Assembly (NCBI GenBank): GCA_036770645.1
Contig: DAIPIU010000021.1
Span: 1 to 44,061 of the forward strand
DNA from: Rubrimonas sp036770645
Lineage (GTDB): Bacteria; Pseudomonadota; Alphaproteobacteria; Rhodobacterales; Rhodobacteraceae
Reading direction: 5' to 3'
Length of the DNA stretch: 44,061 bases
A program made the translations under genes and the position numbers. Below, in pieces: positions 32,721-41,826 of this stretch. The notes beneath the pieces are model-generated. The model made no database searches. It was not told the DNA's origin and saw only the letters and a program-made list of their open reading frames with translations. How positions within the stretch are numbered: the stretch's first letter is position 1; each line of letters starts with the position of its first letter.

Positions 32721-35206
32721 GTGTCCGATCCGGAGCCCCCATCCATCCCGCTTCGCCCGCCGGAGACGGCCGGTCTTTCGGGCGGCGACGCGCCGTCGTC
32801 GGGGCCGGGCGGTCCCGCCCCGGGCCGGGCCGCCGGACGCGGCGCCGGCGGCCCGGCCCGTCCCGCCGGCAGCGTCCGGTCGCCGCAGCCCGCGCCGCCA
32901 TCCTCCGCCCGCAGGCGGCCGCGCCGCGCCGAACCGTCCGCCGACCCGGGCCGCGATGCGCCCGGCGCCGCGCCGTCGGCGACGGCGGCGGATGCCGGCG
33001 GCCCCGGCGGGCCGCGTCCCGCCCGGGCCGGGGCCGCGCGATCCGATGCGGCGGCGCCGATGGCGGCGACATCGCCGCCGTCCGTCCCCGCGCCGCCCGG
33101 CGCGCAGCCCGCGGCCGCGGGCGGGCGTCTTGCCGCGCGTCTTGCCGCGCAGCTTGCCGCGCGCGCGGCCGCGGCCGGGCTCGACCTCGCCGTCGNNNNN
33201 NNNNNNNNNNNNNNNNNNNNNNNNNNNNNNNNNNNNNNNNNNNNNNNNNNNNNNNNNNNNNNNNNNNNNNNNNNNNNNNNNNNNNNNNNNNNNNNCTTGC
33301 CGCGCAGCTTGCCGCGCGCGCGGCCGCGGCCGGGCTCGACCTCGCCGTCGCCTGGCAATGGCGTTTCGGCGGGGTGCCGGCCGATGCCTGGGACGTCGCG
33401 ATCGCGGCGGCGCAAGGCCGTCCGCCGGCGGCCGCGCCGCCGCCTCCGCCCGCCGGTCCGGAAGCGGCGACGGCCGGCGCGCTGTCCGAGGCCGCGCCGG
33501 GCACTGAAGCCTGGGCTGACGCCTGGCGCGTCCTCGCGGCCGGGCTGGACGCGGCGCCTGGGGCGCTGCTGCGTCTCGAGCGGGACGGCGAAGGCGCGGC
33601 GCGGCCGGTGCTCCTGTGGCTGTCGGACGGCGCGCCGCTGGCGCGCGCGCTGGGCCGTCCCGCCGCGGACGGCCGCCCGGCCGTGCCCGCGCGCGAGGAG
33701 ACGCTGGCCGAGGCGGCGCGCCTGTGCGACGGCGTCGCCATGCGGCTGGGGCTCGGCCGGGGCGTCGTGCGCATCGAGCCGCCGCTCGCGCTGCTGCCGC
33801 TGCAGCGACGCGGCGGCGTCTGGACGGCGGATGCGCCGCCGCCGCCCGTTCCGCCGGCCGGCGGCGCGGCGCTGCCGGGCGCCGCGGCGCGGCGGGCCGC
33901 GGCTGCGGCGGCCGCGGCGCGGCCGGCCCTCGTCGCCGCGCTGGAGGGGGCGCGCCTCGTGGCCGCGCTGCCGCCGCTCGAGCGCTTCGACGATCACCTG
34001 GAACTGCTCTTCGCGCTCGACGACGCGGCGGCGGCGGCCGGTCCCCCGGTGATGCTCGACGGGCCGCCGCCGCCGCCCGAGCCGCGGCTGCGGCGCGCCT
34101 CGGCGGCCCCGCGGTCCGGAGGGCTTGGCCTTGCGCTGTCGGCGGGCCCGTGGCCTCGGGCATCGGGCGCGGTCGAAACCGCGCTGTGGCGGGCGGCGTC
34201 GCTGGCCGGACCGCCGCGCGCGGCGAGCCTCGCCATCGGCGACGCCGATGGGGCCGCGCCCGGCGGCGCGCTCGCGGCGCGGCCGGAGATCGCGGCGCGG
34301 GCCGTGGCCGACTGGCTCGGCCGTCCGGGCCTCGCGACGGCGCTGGGTCCGCGCCGGGGACCGGGTCCCGCCGCGGCCGGCGACCGCGCGGCCGCGCTGG
34401 ACCTCGCCCTGCGGGCCGCAAGCCTCGGGGGGGCGTCCGCGGCCGCGCGCGGGCGGGGCCTGGCCGCGGCGCTCGACGGGGCGCCGCTGCGCTACGGCAT
34501 GCGCCGCGGCGCCGCCTATCTGCGCTGGACGGCGCTGGCCGCCCCGCAGGACCCGCGGGAGGCGGCGGCCGTCGAGGCGCTCGCGGTCGCCCTGCTGGTC
34601 GGCGCGGCGCTGCGGTCCGGGGTCGCCGGGGCGCCCGCGGCGCCGGCGGGGCGGGGCCCGCTCACGCCCGGGCTCGCCTGGCCGGGCCTGCTCGACGCGG
34701 TGGCCGAACTCGATGCGCCGGGCGTCGCCGACGACCTGAGCAGGGGCTTCGCGGCGCGGTTCCCGGGTCTGGGCGTCGTCGAGGCGGCGGATCTGCGCCT
34801 CACGCTGCGCGTGGCGTCCGAAGCCGCCCAGGGGGCCCGCGCCGTGGAGGCGGCGATCGAGGGTGCGGGCGCACCCGCCTGCGGCCTCTGGGTTCAGGGA
34901 AGGCCGGCGCAGTTGCTGCGCTGTTCCGGCACGGGCCGGCTCGCGGCGCGCGTGGCGTGGCAGGCCGAACCCGACCCGCATGGCCCCGCCGCCGCGGTCG
35001 AGACCGCGGGCCGGATCGATTTCGTCGTCGCGCCGGCCGAGGGCGGCGCGCCGATCCTCGCCGCGATCCTCGCCCCGGCGGCCGAAGCCGGGGTCCTGCC
35101 GGTCCTGACGCGGGTTGCGCCCGGCCCGCCCATGCCGCCCTGGCGACCCGAGCGATGGACGCTCGACCTGCGCCTGCCCCCCGCCCCGCCGGACAGGTTC
35201 AGTTGA
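32721..35206 (+). CDS. divergent DUF2126-like protein, interrupted by the scaffold gap
   Basis: One open frame on each side of the N run; removing the Ns and one 55-bp copy joins them in frame. The joined protein (about 776 residues) starts with ~100 Pro/Ala/Gly-rich residues. It then follows DUF2126 (partner of transglutaminase-like proteins): APGALLRLERDGEGAARPVLLWL, EAARLCDGVAMRLGLG, ALPPLERFDDHLELLFALDDAA, PPPPPEPRL and ARPEIAARAVADWLGRPGL all align in order. The conserved family motifs GEPTF, GKWYPGE and GTGGGNH are missing, and the protein is much shorter than the usual ~1100 residues. No transglutaminase gene is adjacent. The start is uncertain: GTG 32721 or ATG 32661. Ends 8 nt into the convergent CsgG-like gene. 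Confidence 0.65.
33129..33164 (+). repeat. three 12-bp tandem repeats before the gap
   Basis: CTTGCCGCGCGT, CTTGCCGCGCAG and CTTGCCGCGCGC in a row, encoding LAAR-LAAQ-LAAR. The last two units are part of the 55-bp stretch that reappears after the Ns. Confidence 0.6.
33196..33295. other. 100-N scaffold gap with identical 55-bp flanks
   Basis: Exactly 100 Ns. The 55 bases before (33141-33195) equal the 55 after (33296-33350). This is what two contigs overlapping by a k-mer look like when scaffolded with a fixed gap, so true missing sequence is probably zero. Confidence 0.85.
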
Positions 35207-36017
35207 CCCTGAGCGTGCCGCCGCGTCCCAGACCCCCGCGCACGTCCTGCGCGCGATAGTTGCGCAGGGCGATCACCATCTGGTTGTGCGCATCCATGAA
35301 GGCCGCCACGGTCGCCTTGCCCTCGGGCGTGGTCGAGAGCCCGCCGAGGCCGCCGCCCACGCCGCCGCCGAAGGCCGCCAGCGCCGCGCCGAAATTGGTC
35401 GCGGTGGAACTGCCCTCGGCCGCGGCGATCTGGACCTGGCTGCGGATGTCGAACAGCGACAGCGTCACGACCGAGGATTTGGTCTGCAGCCCGCCCGCGA
35501 TCGCGCCGACCGCCGAGCCGAACAGCGCCGAACCCAGCGCCGCGCCGACCCCGCCGACCGAGGCGTTGTTGATGATGATCGACGGTTCCATGAAGTAGTC
35601 GGCCGCGACCCGCTGGCCCGCCTGCTGCCGCGATCCGGCCCGGAACTCGCCCGAGTTGCGCTGCCGGTCGGTGATCTGGGACATGCGGCCTTCGAGGCGC
35701 TGGTTGCCCATCGAGGTGATCACGAAGCAGTTGGACTGCTGCACCATGGTGCGGATCAGCGGCTCGATGGTGGTGACCTTGGTGTTGGCGTAGAAATCGC
35801 CCCACCACGCCTGCTGCCGACCGTCGTCGACCGCCAGCGTCCCGAAAGGCTCCGTGCAGCGCTCCAGCTTGCTGTTGGCGTTCACCGTCGAGGATCCCGC
35901 CGCGGCGCCCGACACCGCCGTGCCGGGCGTGCCCGTGCTGACCGAACCGCCCATGCAGCCCGCGAGCAGGCCCGTGATCGCCCCGACCGCCCCTGCGCGC
36001 CTCCACTTCCCCAGCAT
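35199..36017 (-). CDS. CsgG-family lipoprotein
   Basis: 272 residues. Signal peptide with lipobox LLAGC, lipidated Cys21. Then a Ser/Gly/Thr-rich linker, the CsgG-like segment VTTIEPLIRTMVQQSNCFVIT, then RVAADYFMEPSIII, and a hydrophobic GSALFGSAVGAIAGGL stretch. TKSSVVTLSLFDIRSQVQIAAAEGSS resembles the transmembrane/curli secretion part. No csgA/B/E/F genes are nearby, so it is not a curli operon. Start ATG 36017 with AGGGGGAT upstream. Convergent with the DUF2126-like gene and divergent from the Sel1 lipoprotein. Confidence 0.82.
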   Translation of the reverse strand: MLGKWRRAGAVGAITGLLAGCMGGSVSTGTPGTAVSGAAAGSSTVNANSKLERCTEPFGTLAVDDGRQQAWWGDFYANTKVTTIEPLIRTMVQQSNCFVITSMGNQRLEGRMSQITDRQRNSGEFRAGSRQQAGQRVAADYFMEPSIIINNASVGGVGAALGSALFGSAVGAIAGGLQTKSSVVTLSLFDIRSQVQIAAAEGSSTATNFGAALAAFGGGVGGGLGGLSTTPEGKATVAAFMDAHNQMVIALRNYRAQDVRGGLGRGGTLRVN

Positions 36018-36076
36018 CTCGAGATCCCCCTTCAAGAAATCGCGCCTGCCTCGCAACACGACGCTTGTCGAATCGC

Positions 36077-36089
36077 ATCGCAAAGCGAT
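36077..36089. promoter_or_regulatory. small inverted repeat between divergent lipoprotein genes
   Basis: ATCGC-AAA-GCGAT in the 111-nt, relatively AT-rich gap between the CsgG-like and Sel1-like lipoprotein genes. It could be a shared operator; this is inference from its position only. Confidence 0.3.
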
Positions 36090-36128
36090 CCGTATCGATA
36101 TGTAGGACGGATCCGGAGGAAAGACCAA

Positions 36129-36719
36129 ATGCTTCGTCCCTTGGTTGCAGCATTGCCTTGCCTGATGTTCGCAGGTTGCGAAACGGCACCGCAGGACAGA
36201 ACTGTCGCGCTGTGCGTCGACGGGGTCTGCGGCGAGGCTCCTGCCGACACCGCGACTTTCGATCCGGCGGCGGCGGTTCCCGACGCGGACCCCGACGGGC
36301 GTCTCGCGGCGCTCGCGGCCCTTGCAGAGGCGGACCCCGCCGCGGCCTACGACCTCGGGATGCGCCTGTTCCGCGGGGACGGTTTCGCCCGCGACCCCTA
36401 CGGCGCGATCACCTGGATGCGCCGCGCGGCCGAGGGCGGAGACATGCGCGCCGCCACCGCGCTGGGGCGCGTCTACCTGACCGGCCTCGAGGAGATGGGC
36501 CCCGACGTGCGCGAGGCGCGGACCTGGCTGGCAATGGCCGCCGGCCGGGGCGACCGCGAGGCCGCCGCATTGCTGAAGCAGGCCGAATCCCTGCCGCTCG
36601 AGGCCGAGCGCTATGCCAATCCCTTCGCGCTCGAGCGCACGGGCTGGTGGTGGTGGCGCTCGCCCTACTACTTCTACTGGGATGCGCAGCGGCGCTGGGG
36701 GCGCTACGCGGGCTACTGA
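36129..36719 (+). CDS. Sel1-repeat lipoprotein
   Basis: 196 residues. Lipobox FAGC, lipidated Cys17. Two to three Sel1-like helical repeats at about 70-150: AYDLGMRLFRGDGFARDPYGAITWMRRAAEGG, then AATALGRVYLTGLEEMG and ARTWLAMAAGRGDREAAALL. The C-terminus is Trp/Tyr-rich (GWWWWRSPYYFYWD). Two extra cysteines near 36 and 41 may pair. Start ATG 36129 with GGAGGAAA upstream. Sel1 repeats bind other proteins; partner unknown, the divergent CsgG-like lipoprotein being a candidate. Stops 4 nt before the convergent channel gene. Confidence 0.85.
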   Translation: MLRPLVAALPCLMFAGCETAPQDRTVALCVDGVCGEAPADTATFDPAAAVPDADPDGRLAALAALAEADPAAAYDLGMRLFRGDGFARDPYGAITWMRRAAEGGDMRAATALGRVYLTGLEEMGPDVREARTWLAMAAGRGDREAAALLKQAESLPLEAERYANPFALERTGWWWWRSPYYFYWDAQRRWGRYAGY

Positions 36720-36723
36720 CCGC

Positions 36724-39117
36724 TCAGCGGTCGTCGCCCACGGCGCGCGGACGCAGCGCCGCCGCGGCATCCGCATCGTCGACGGCGCGCCGCGCCGCCG
36801 CCCCCACCGCCTGCGCCTCCTCGTCGGTCAGGCGTTCCGCGCCGTCGCGGCCCGGGATGCGCACGGTGACCTCCTTGTGGGCGAAATGGATCCCCTCGCG
36901 CTCGAACAGCTGGCGGATTTCCTGATAGACCAGCTTGCGCGTGGTCCATTGGTCACCCGGGCGGGTCATGTACTTGACGCGGATGATCATGGCGCTGTCT
37001 TCCATCATGTAGACGCCCTGGCTTTTCAGCGGCATCAGGAACTTTCGCCCTTCCTCGGGGTGTTCGAGCAGGCGTTCGCCCAGCTTCTTGATCAGTTTGC
37101 GCACCTTCTCCGGATCGGTGTCATAGGTCAGACGCAGCGGCAGCTTCATCATAACCCAGTCGCGCGAGTAGTTGGTCAGGAACTTCACCTCGCCGAAAGG
37201 CACGGTGTTCAGAGCCCCGAGATGATGGCGCAACTGGAAGCTGCGCAGCGAGATCTTCTCAACCGTGCCCTTCACGTCGCCGATGTTGATGTATTCGCCC
37301 TTGCGGAAGGCGTCGTCGGCCAGGAAGAACGCGCCCGACAGGATGTCGCGTATCAGCGTCTGGCTGCCGAAGCCGATGGCGATGCCGATGATCCCGGCGC
37401 CGCCCACCAGCGGCGCGACGTTCACCCCGAGTTCCATGGCCGTGAAGATCGCGCAGGAGATGGCAATAAGCAGCAGCACGAAGTTGCGCACCAGCGGCAG
37501 CAGGGTCGCGAGCCGCGACGCCGCCGATCCCGCGCCGCCCTCGTCGCCGGGCTCGGCCATGATGTCCTCGCCGCCTTCCTCGGCGATGCGCTGGTCGATC
37601 CAGATCCGTGCGGCGTGATAGAGGACATAGCCGATCAGCAGGATGTCGATGACGTTCTGCGCGCGGTTGAGCGGCGCCCCTTCGTCGAAGATCCCGGGCC
37701 CGCCCCAGACCCAGGCCAGCGCCCAGACCGCCGAGCCCAGCGCGAACAGGCTCGCGACGCGCCGCGCGAGGTCCTCGTAGCTGCGCATGCCCTTGGCCGG
37801 CGTCGCGCCTGTCGCCGGGCGCGCCTGCGCCGAGGTCACGACGCCGCCGCCCTCGTCGTCGTCCGAGCCCATGAGCCCGCCATCGGCGCGCGGGTCGCGC
37901 AGGAGGATCATGTCCTGATCGGCCGGCGCTAGGATCGGCGCGTCGGCCGGGCCCGCGTCCTCGGGCGCCATTCGCCTGCGGCGCCAGCGCCGCCCGATGC
38001 GCTCGACGGCGAAGATGGTCGTCGCATAGACCGTCAGCGCGGCCGTGACGACCATGAAGGCGACCCCCAGCGGGGCGGGACCGTGATCGACGCCGAGGAG
38101 GATGCGGTAGGCCGTGGCGCCGGTCGCCAGCAGGAAATAGGCTGTCAGCGCCGGGCCCCACAGGGCCGCAGACGCGGCGGCCGGCCAGGTGGCCGCCGTC
38201 GCCGGCCGGCCCCCGAGGATCGCCGCGCCGAGCGCCGCGCGGTTGGCCCGGCCGCAGGCGAGCGCGAGGGCCGCGTGGACCGCGAGCACCGCGATCCGCA
38301 GCGCGCCAAGCGCGTCGGGCTGCATGCCGCTCTTCTCCAGCCAGTAGATCGTCGCGAGGCTCGCGACGCCGACGACGGTCAGCAGCGAGAGCCACGCGTA
38401 GAGCCGCGCCGCCTCGTGGTCCCCTAGACAGGGGATCCGGTATTCCGGCAGGTAGGGCGCGAGGATCATCCGCCACAGCGTGTCGATGATCCGGATCGCC
38501 GCATAGCCGGCGAACACGAGGATCGCGAAGCGCACCGCGGTCTCGTCCTCGTCCGGATAGAAGCTGGACCCAATCAGGGCCGCGACCGCCAGCGTGACGG
38601 CGAGATTCGCGGCCACCAGCGCGACGCGGGCCGCGAGCACGGGCAGCTTGTCGGCATAGCCTTGCGGGTCCGGGCGCTGCAGCGCCATGAACAGCGGCCG
38701 CGCGGCATAGACGGCGAAAATGCTGGCGACGCCGCGGCCGATGGCGAGCAGCAGCACGAGGAACGCGCCGAGCCCCAGATACCAGCGGGCTTCGCCCCCG
38801 GGGCTGTTGGAGGCGAGCGCGCTCAGGCTCGCGGGCCCGATGTCGGGTATGGCCGCCGCGATGCGCCGGACCCCGTCGCGCAGCCGCGCCACGCGCTGCT
38901 GCGTCGCGTCCAGCGTCGACATCGTTCGGTAAGTCTCGGCGATCTCCCCGTAGGCCTGCAGGTCGGGCGCGCGGTCCTGACCCTGCGCGTCCTCGACGCC
39001 GCGGCCGAAATCCATGAACGGGGCCTGCTGCGCCCCCGCGAGCGATGCCCAAGCGCAGCACAGCACGGCCACAGCCAGCGCAACGCCCCGCAGTGCCGTC
39101 ATCGCCCGCGCGTCCAT
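36724..39117 (-). CDS. large MscS-type mechanosensitive channel
   Basis: 797 residues. Signal peptide (cut after about residue 29), a periplasmic helical part, some ten membrane helices, and the MscS domain in roughly the last 230 residues. The pore helix and beta domain are visible as GIAIGFGSQTLIRDILSGAFFLADD, FRKGEYINIGDVKGTVEKI and LRHHLGALNTVPFGEV. This layout is like MscK/MscM-type large channels. Opens under membrane tension during osmotic downshock. Acidic insert DDDEGGG near 420. Start 39117 with AAGG upstream; a Met five codons later is possible. Confidence 0.9.
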   Translation of the reverse strand: MDARAMTALRGVALAVAVLCCAWASLAGAQQAPFMDFGRGVEDAQGQDRAPDLQAYGEIAETYRTMSTLDATQQRVARLRDGVRRIAAAIPDIGPASLSALASNSPGGEARWYLGLGAFLVLLLAIGRGVASIFAVYAARPLFMALQRPDPQGYADKLPVLAARVALVAANLAVTLAVAALIGSSFYPDEDETAVRFAILVFAGYAAIRIIDTLWRMILAPYLPEYRIPCLGDHEAARLYAWLSLLTVVGVASLATIYWLEKSGMQPDALGALRIAVLAVHAALALACGRANRAALGAAILGGRPATAATWPAAASAALWGPALTAYFLLATGATAYRILLGVDHGPAPLGVAFMVVTAALTVYATTIFAVERIGRRWRRRRMAPEDAGPADAPILAPADQDMILLRDPRADGGLMGSDDDEGGGVVTSAQARPATGATPAKGMRSYEDLARRVASLFALGSAVWALAWVWGGPGIFDEGAPLNRAQNVIDILLIGYVLYHAARIWIDQRIAEEGGEDIMAEPGDEGGAGSAASRLATLLPLVRNFVLLLIAISCAIFTAMELGVNVAPLVGGAGIIGIAIGFGSQTLIRDILSGAFFLADDAFRKGEYINIGDVKGTVEKISLRSFQLRHHLGALNTVPFGEVKFLTNYSRDWVMMKLPLRLTYDTDPEKVRKLIKKLGERLLEHPEEGRKFLMPLKSQGVYMMEDSAMIIRVKYMTRPGDQWTTRKLVYQEIRQLFEREGIHFAHKEVTVRIPGRDGAERLTDEEAQAVGAAARRAVDDADAAAALRPRAVGDDR

Positions 39118-39287
39118 GGAACCCTTCGTGTATCGTCTGTCGTGGCGATGACAATAAGGTGCGTCCGCACCGATTGCGACGGGCTTGCGCCGGCCGGGGT
39201 TCCGCCCGCGGCGGCGTCGGCGCGGCGGGACGGATCGGCGGCGCTGGCGTTCCGGCCTCGCGTCGACTAACCAAGACGGGTTGCGCG

Positions 39288-40544
39288 ATGCGGCAGAGAG
39301 CGACAGGCCCGGTCATGAGTCCCAAATCCGTCGGGCGGCGCGGCCGGCACAGCGGTCGACGCGTGCTGCTCTACAGCCACGACACCTTCGGTCTCGGGCA
39401 CCTGCGGCGCAGCCGGACCATCGCCCAGGCGCTTGCCGCGGCCGACCCGAACCTGTCGGCCCTCATCGTGACGGGCTCGCCGGTGGCGGGCCGCTTCGAC
39501 TTCCCGGACCGGGTGGATTTCATCCGCCTTCCCGGCGTCGTCAAGCTTCCGGACGGCTCCTACCGCCCGCACAACCTGGCCGTCGACATCGACGAGACGA
39601 CGCGCCTGCGCGCCGCGCTGCTGTCGGCCGCCGCCGAGGCGTTCGAGCCCGATCTCATCGTGGTCGACAAGGAGCCCTGGGGGTTCCGCGGCGAACTGGA
39701 GGGCGTGCTCGGCCCCGCCAGCGCGCGCGGCGCGCGGCTGGTGCTGGGCGTGCGCGACGTTCTCGACGAGCCCGTCGCCCTGGCGGAGGAATGGGCGCGC
39801 AAGAACGCCGTGGCGGCGATCGAGGCGCATTACGACGAGATCTGGATCTACGGGCTGCCCGACATCTGCCGGCCGCTCGACGGCCTGCCCCTGTCCGCGG
39901 CGGCGCGCGCGCGCGCGCATTATGTCGGCTATCTGCGCCGCGAGGCGCCGCCGCCCGGCGCCGACGACCGGCCGGCGCTCGAGGGCGATTTCGCCCTCGT
40001 CACCACCGGCGGCGGCGGCGACGGGGCGGAACTCGTCGACTGGGTGCTGGGCGCCTACGAATCCGATCCCGGCATTCCGCTCGGCGCGGTGATCGTCTAC
40101 GGCCCGTTCATGTCCGCCGAACTGCGCAGCGACTTCGACCGGCGCGCGGACCGTCTCGGCGGGCGCATCGTCACGCTCGCCTTCGACAGCCGCATGGAGC
40201 GCCTGCTGCAGGACGCGCGCGGCGTCGTCGCCATGGGGGGCTACAACACGTTCTGCGAGATCCTCTCGCTCGACAAGCCGGCCGTGATCGCGCCGCGCGT
40301 CTCGCCGCGCCTCGAGCAGCTGATCCGCGCCGAGGCCGCGGAGCGGCTGGGGCTGCTGCGCATGCTGCACAATCCCCGCGACGGGGGCGACCCGGACGTC
40401 ATGGCCGCGGCGATCCGCGGGCTGGCCACGCAGCCGCCGCCCTCCGCGGCGGGCTGGCCGGGCCTGCTCGGCGGGCTCGACGCCATCGTCGCCCTGGCGC
40501 TGGGCCCCGGCCGGCAGCACGAGCGCCACGCCCATGCCGGTTGA
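39288..40544 (+). CDS. MurG-like/COG4671-type glycosyltransferase
   Basis: 418 residues from ATG 39288; ATG 39315 is equally likely. GT-B fold: RRVLLYSHDTFGLGHLRRS near the start (the GHxRR acceptor loop), then DLIVVDKEPWGF and the nucleotide-sugar part ALVTTGGGGDGAEL, VIVYGPFM and VVAMGGYNTFCEILSLDKPAV. That last motif is the UDP-sugar binding region of MurG-type enzymes. First gene of a five-cistron operon; it overlaps the next by 11 nt. Probable role in surface glycan or lipid-linked sugar synthesis; substrate unknown. Confidence 0.85.
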   Translation: MRQRATGPVMSPKSVGRRGRHSGRRVLLYSHDTFGLGHLRRSRTIAQALAAADPNLSALIVTGSPVAGRFDFPDRVDFIRLPGVVKLPDGSYRPHNLAVDIDETTRLRAALLSAAAEAFEPDLIVVDKEPWGFRGELEGVLGPASARGARLVLGVRDVLDEPVALAEEWARKNAVAAIEAHYDEIWIYGLPDICRPLDGLPLSAAARARAHYVGYLRREAPPPGADDRPALEGDFALVTTGGGGDGAELVDWVLGAYESDPGIPLGAVIVYGPFMSAELRSDFDRRADRLGGRIVTLAFDSRMERLLQDARGVVAMGGYNTFCEILSLDKPAVIAPRVSPRLEQLIRAEAAERLGLLRMLHNPRDGGDPDVMAAAIRGLATQPPPSAAGWPGLLGGLDAIVALALGPGRQHERHAHAG

Positions 40545-41826
40545 CGCCGTCGCGTCGCCCCGCCTGCTGGTGGTGGTGAAGGGCTATCCCCGCCTGTCCG
40601 AGACCTTCGTCGCGCAGGAACTCAAGGCCCTCGAGGATCGCGGCCTGCGCTTCGACATCTGGTCGCTGCGCCGCCCCTACGACGCCAAGACGCACCCGAT
40701 CCATGCCGAGATCGGGGCGCGGGTGTTCTACCTGCCGGAATACCTGCGCGAGGAACCGCTGCGGGTGGTCCGGGCGCTGTTCGCGGCGCTGGGCAAGCGG
40801 GGCTTCTTCGCCGCGCTCTCGGCCTGGCTGCGCGATCTGGCGCGCGACGGCACCGCGAACCGGGTGCGCCGCTTCGGGCAGGCCTGCGTGCTGGCGACCG
40901 AGGCCGACCCGGGCGCGCGCTTCGTCTACGCCCATTTCCTGCACACGCCGGGGTCGGTCGCCCGCTATGCCGCGATGATGCGCGGGATCGAATGGGGTTT
41001 CTCCGCCCATGCGCGCGACATCTGGACCACGCCGCCGTGGGAGCTGACCGAGAAGATCGCCTCGGCCCGCTTCGGCGTCACCTGCACGGCCACGGGGGCC
41101 GCGCACCTGAAGGCGCACGACCCGGTGGGCGGCAAGGTCGCGCTGGTCTATCACGGTCTGGACCTGCACCGCTTCCCGCCGCCGCCGGCGCCGCGCCCGC
41201 CGCGCACGGGTTCCGACCCCGCGGATCCGCTGCGCATCGTGTCCGTGGGCAGGCTGGTCGAGAAGAAGGGCTATCGCGACCTGCTGGCCGCGCTGTCGGA
41301 CCTGCCGCGGTCGACGCACTGGCGGCTCATCCACATCGGCGGCGGGCCTCTCGGGCCGGAGATGCAGGCGCTCGCGCGCAAGCTGGGCGTGGCCGAGCTG
41401 ATCGAGTGGCGCGGCAAGGCCGACCAGACCGAGGTGCTCGAGGCGCTGCGCGATGCCGACCTTTTCGCGCTGGCGCCCCGCATCGCCGCCGACGGCGACC
41501 GCGACGGGCTGCCCAACGTGCTGCTCGAGGCCGCCTCGCAGAAGCTCGCGGTGGTGGCGACGCGGGCCGGGGGCGTGAGCGAGTTCGTCATCCACGGCGA
41601 GACCGGCCTGCTTGTGCGCCCCGGCCGCATCGGACGGCTGACCGAGGCGATCGACCATCTCGCGAAGGACCCCATCGAGCGGCTGCGCATGGGCGAGTCG
41701 GCGCGGGCGCGGCTCGAGATGGGTTTCGACTGCGAGGCCGGCGCGGCCGAGATCGCGCGGCGGCTCCAGAAGGCCCTGACCGCCGCCCCGGCGGCCCCCG
41801 CGGCGCCCTCGCCGGACCCGGCGTGA
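40534..41826 (+). CDS. GT4-family glycosyltransferase
   Basis: 430 residues. N-terminal VVVKGYPRLSETFVAQEL is typical of colanic acid-type (WcaL-like) GT4 enzymes. Donor-binding part: IVSVGRLVEKKGYRDLL at about 228-244, then DADLFALAP, DGLPNVLLEAASQ (the E-x7-E region) and GGVSEFVIHGETGLL. A Pro/Ala tail ends the protein. Overlaps the upstream gene by 11 nt and the downstream gene by a GTGA. Likely adds a sugar to the same glycan as its neighbours. Confidence 0.88.
   Translation: MPVDAVASPRLLVVVKGYPRLSETFVAQELKALEDRGLRFDIWSLRRPYDAKTHPIHAEIGARVFYLPEYLREEPLRVVRALFAALGKRGFFAALSAWLRDLARDGTANRVRRFGQACVLATEADPGARFVYAHFLHTPGSVARYAAMMRGIEWGFSAHARDIWTTPPWELTEKIASARFGVTCTATGAAHLKAHDPVGGKVALVYHGLDLHRFPPPPAPRPPRTGSDPADPLRIVSVGRLVEKKGYRDLLAALSDLPRSTHWRLIHIGGGPLGPEMQALARKLGVAELIEWRGKADQTEVLEALRDADLFALAPRIAADGDRDGLPNVLLEAASQKLAVVATRAGGVSEFVIHGETGLLVRPGRIGRLTEAIDHLAKDPIERLRMGESARARLEMGFDCEAGAAEIARRLQKALTAAPAAPAAPSPDPA

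Noticed and set aside
33196..33295. A frameshift or insertion in the DUF2126-like gene
   Set aside because: The two halves are in the same frame once the duplicated 55 bp is counted once.
31470..34421. Long minus-strand frame of 983 codons spanning the exporter and the N gap
   Set aside because: Arg/Pro/Ala-rich, no domain, out of frame with the MFS gene and antisense to the DUF2126-like gene.
35199..36719. Curli operon
   Set aside because: Only a CsgG-like gene is present; no major or minor curlin, CsgE or CsgF.
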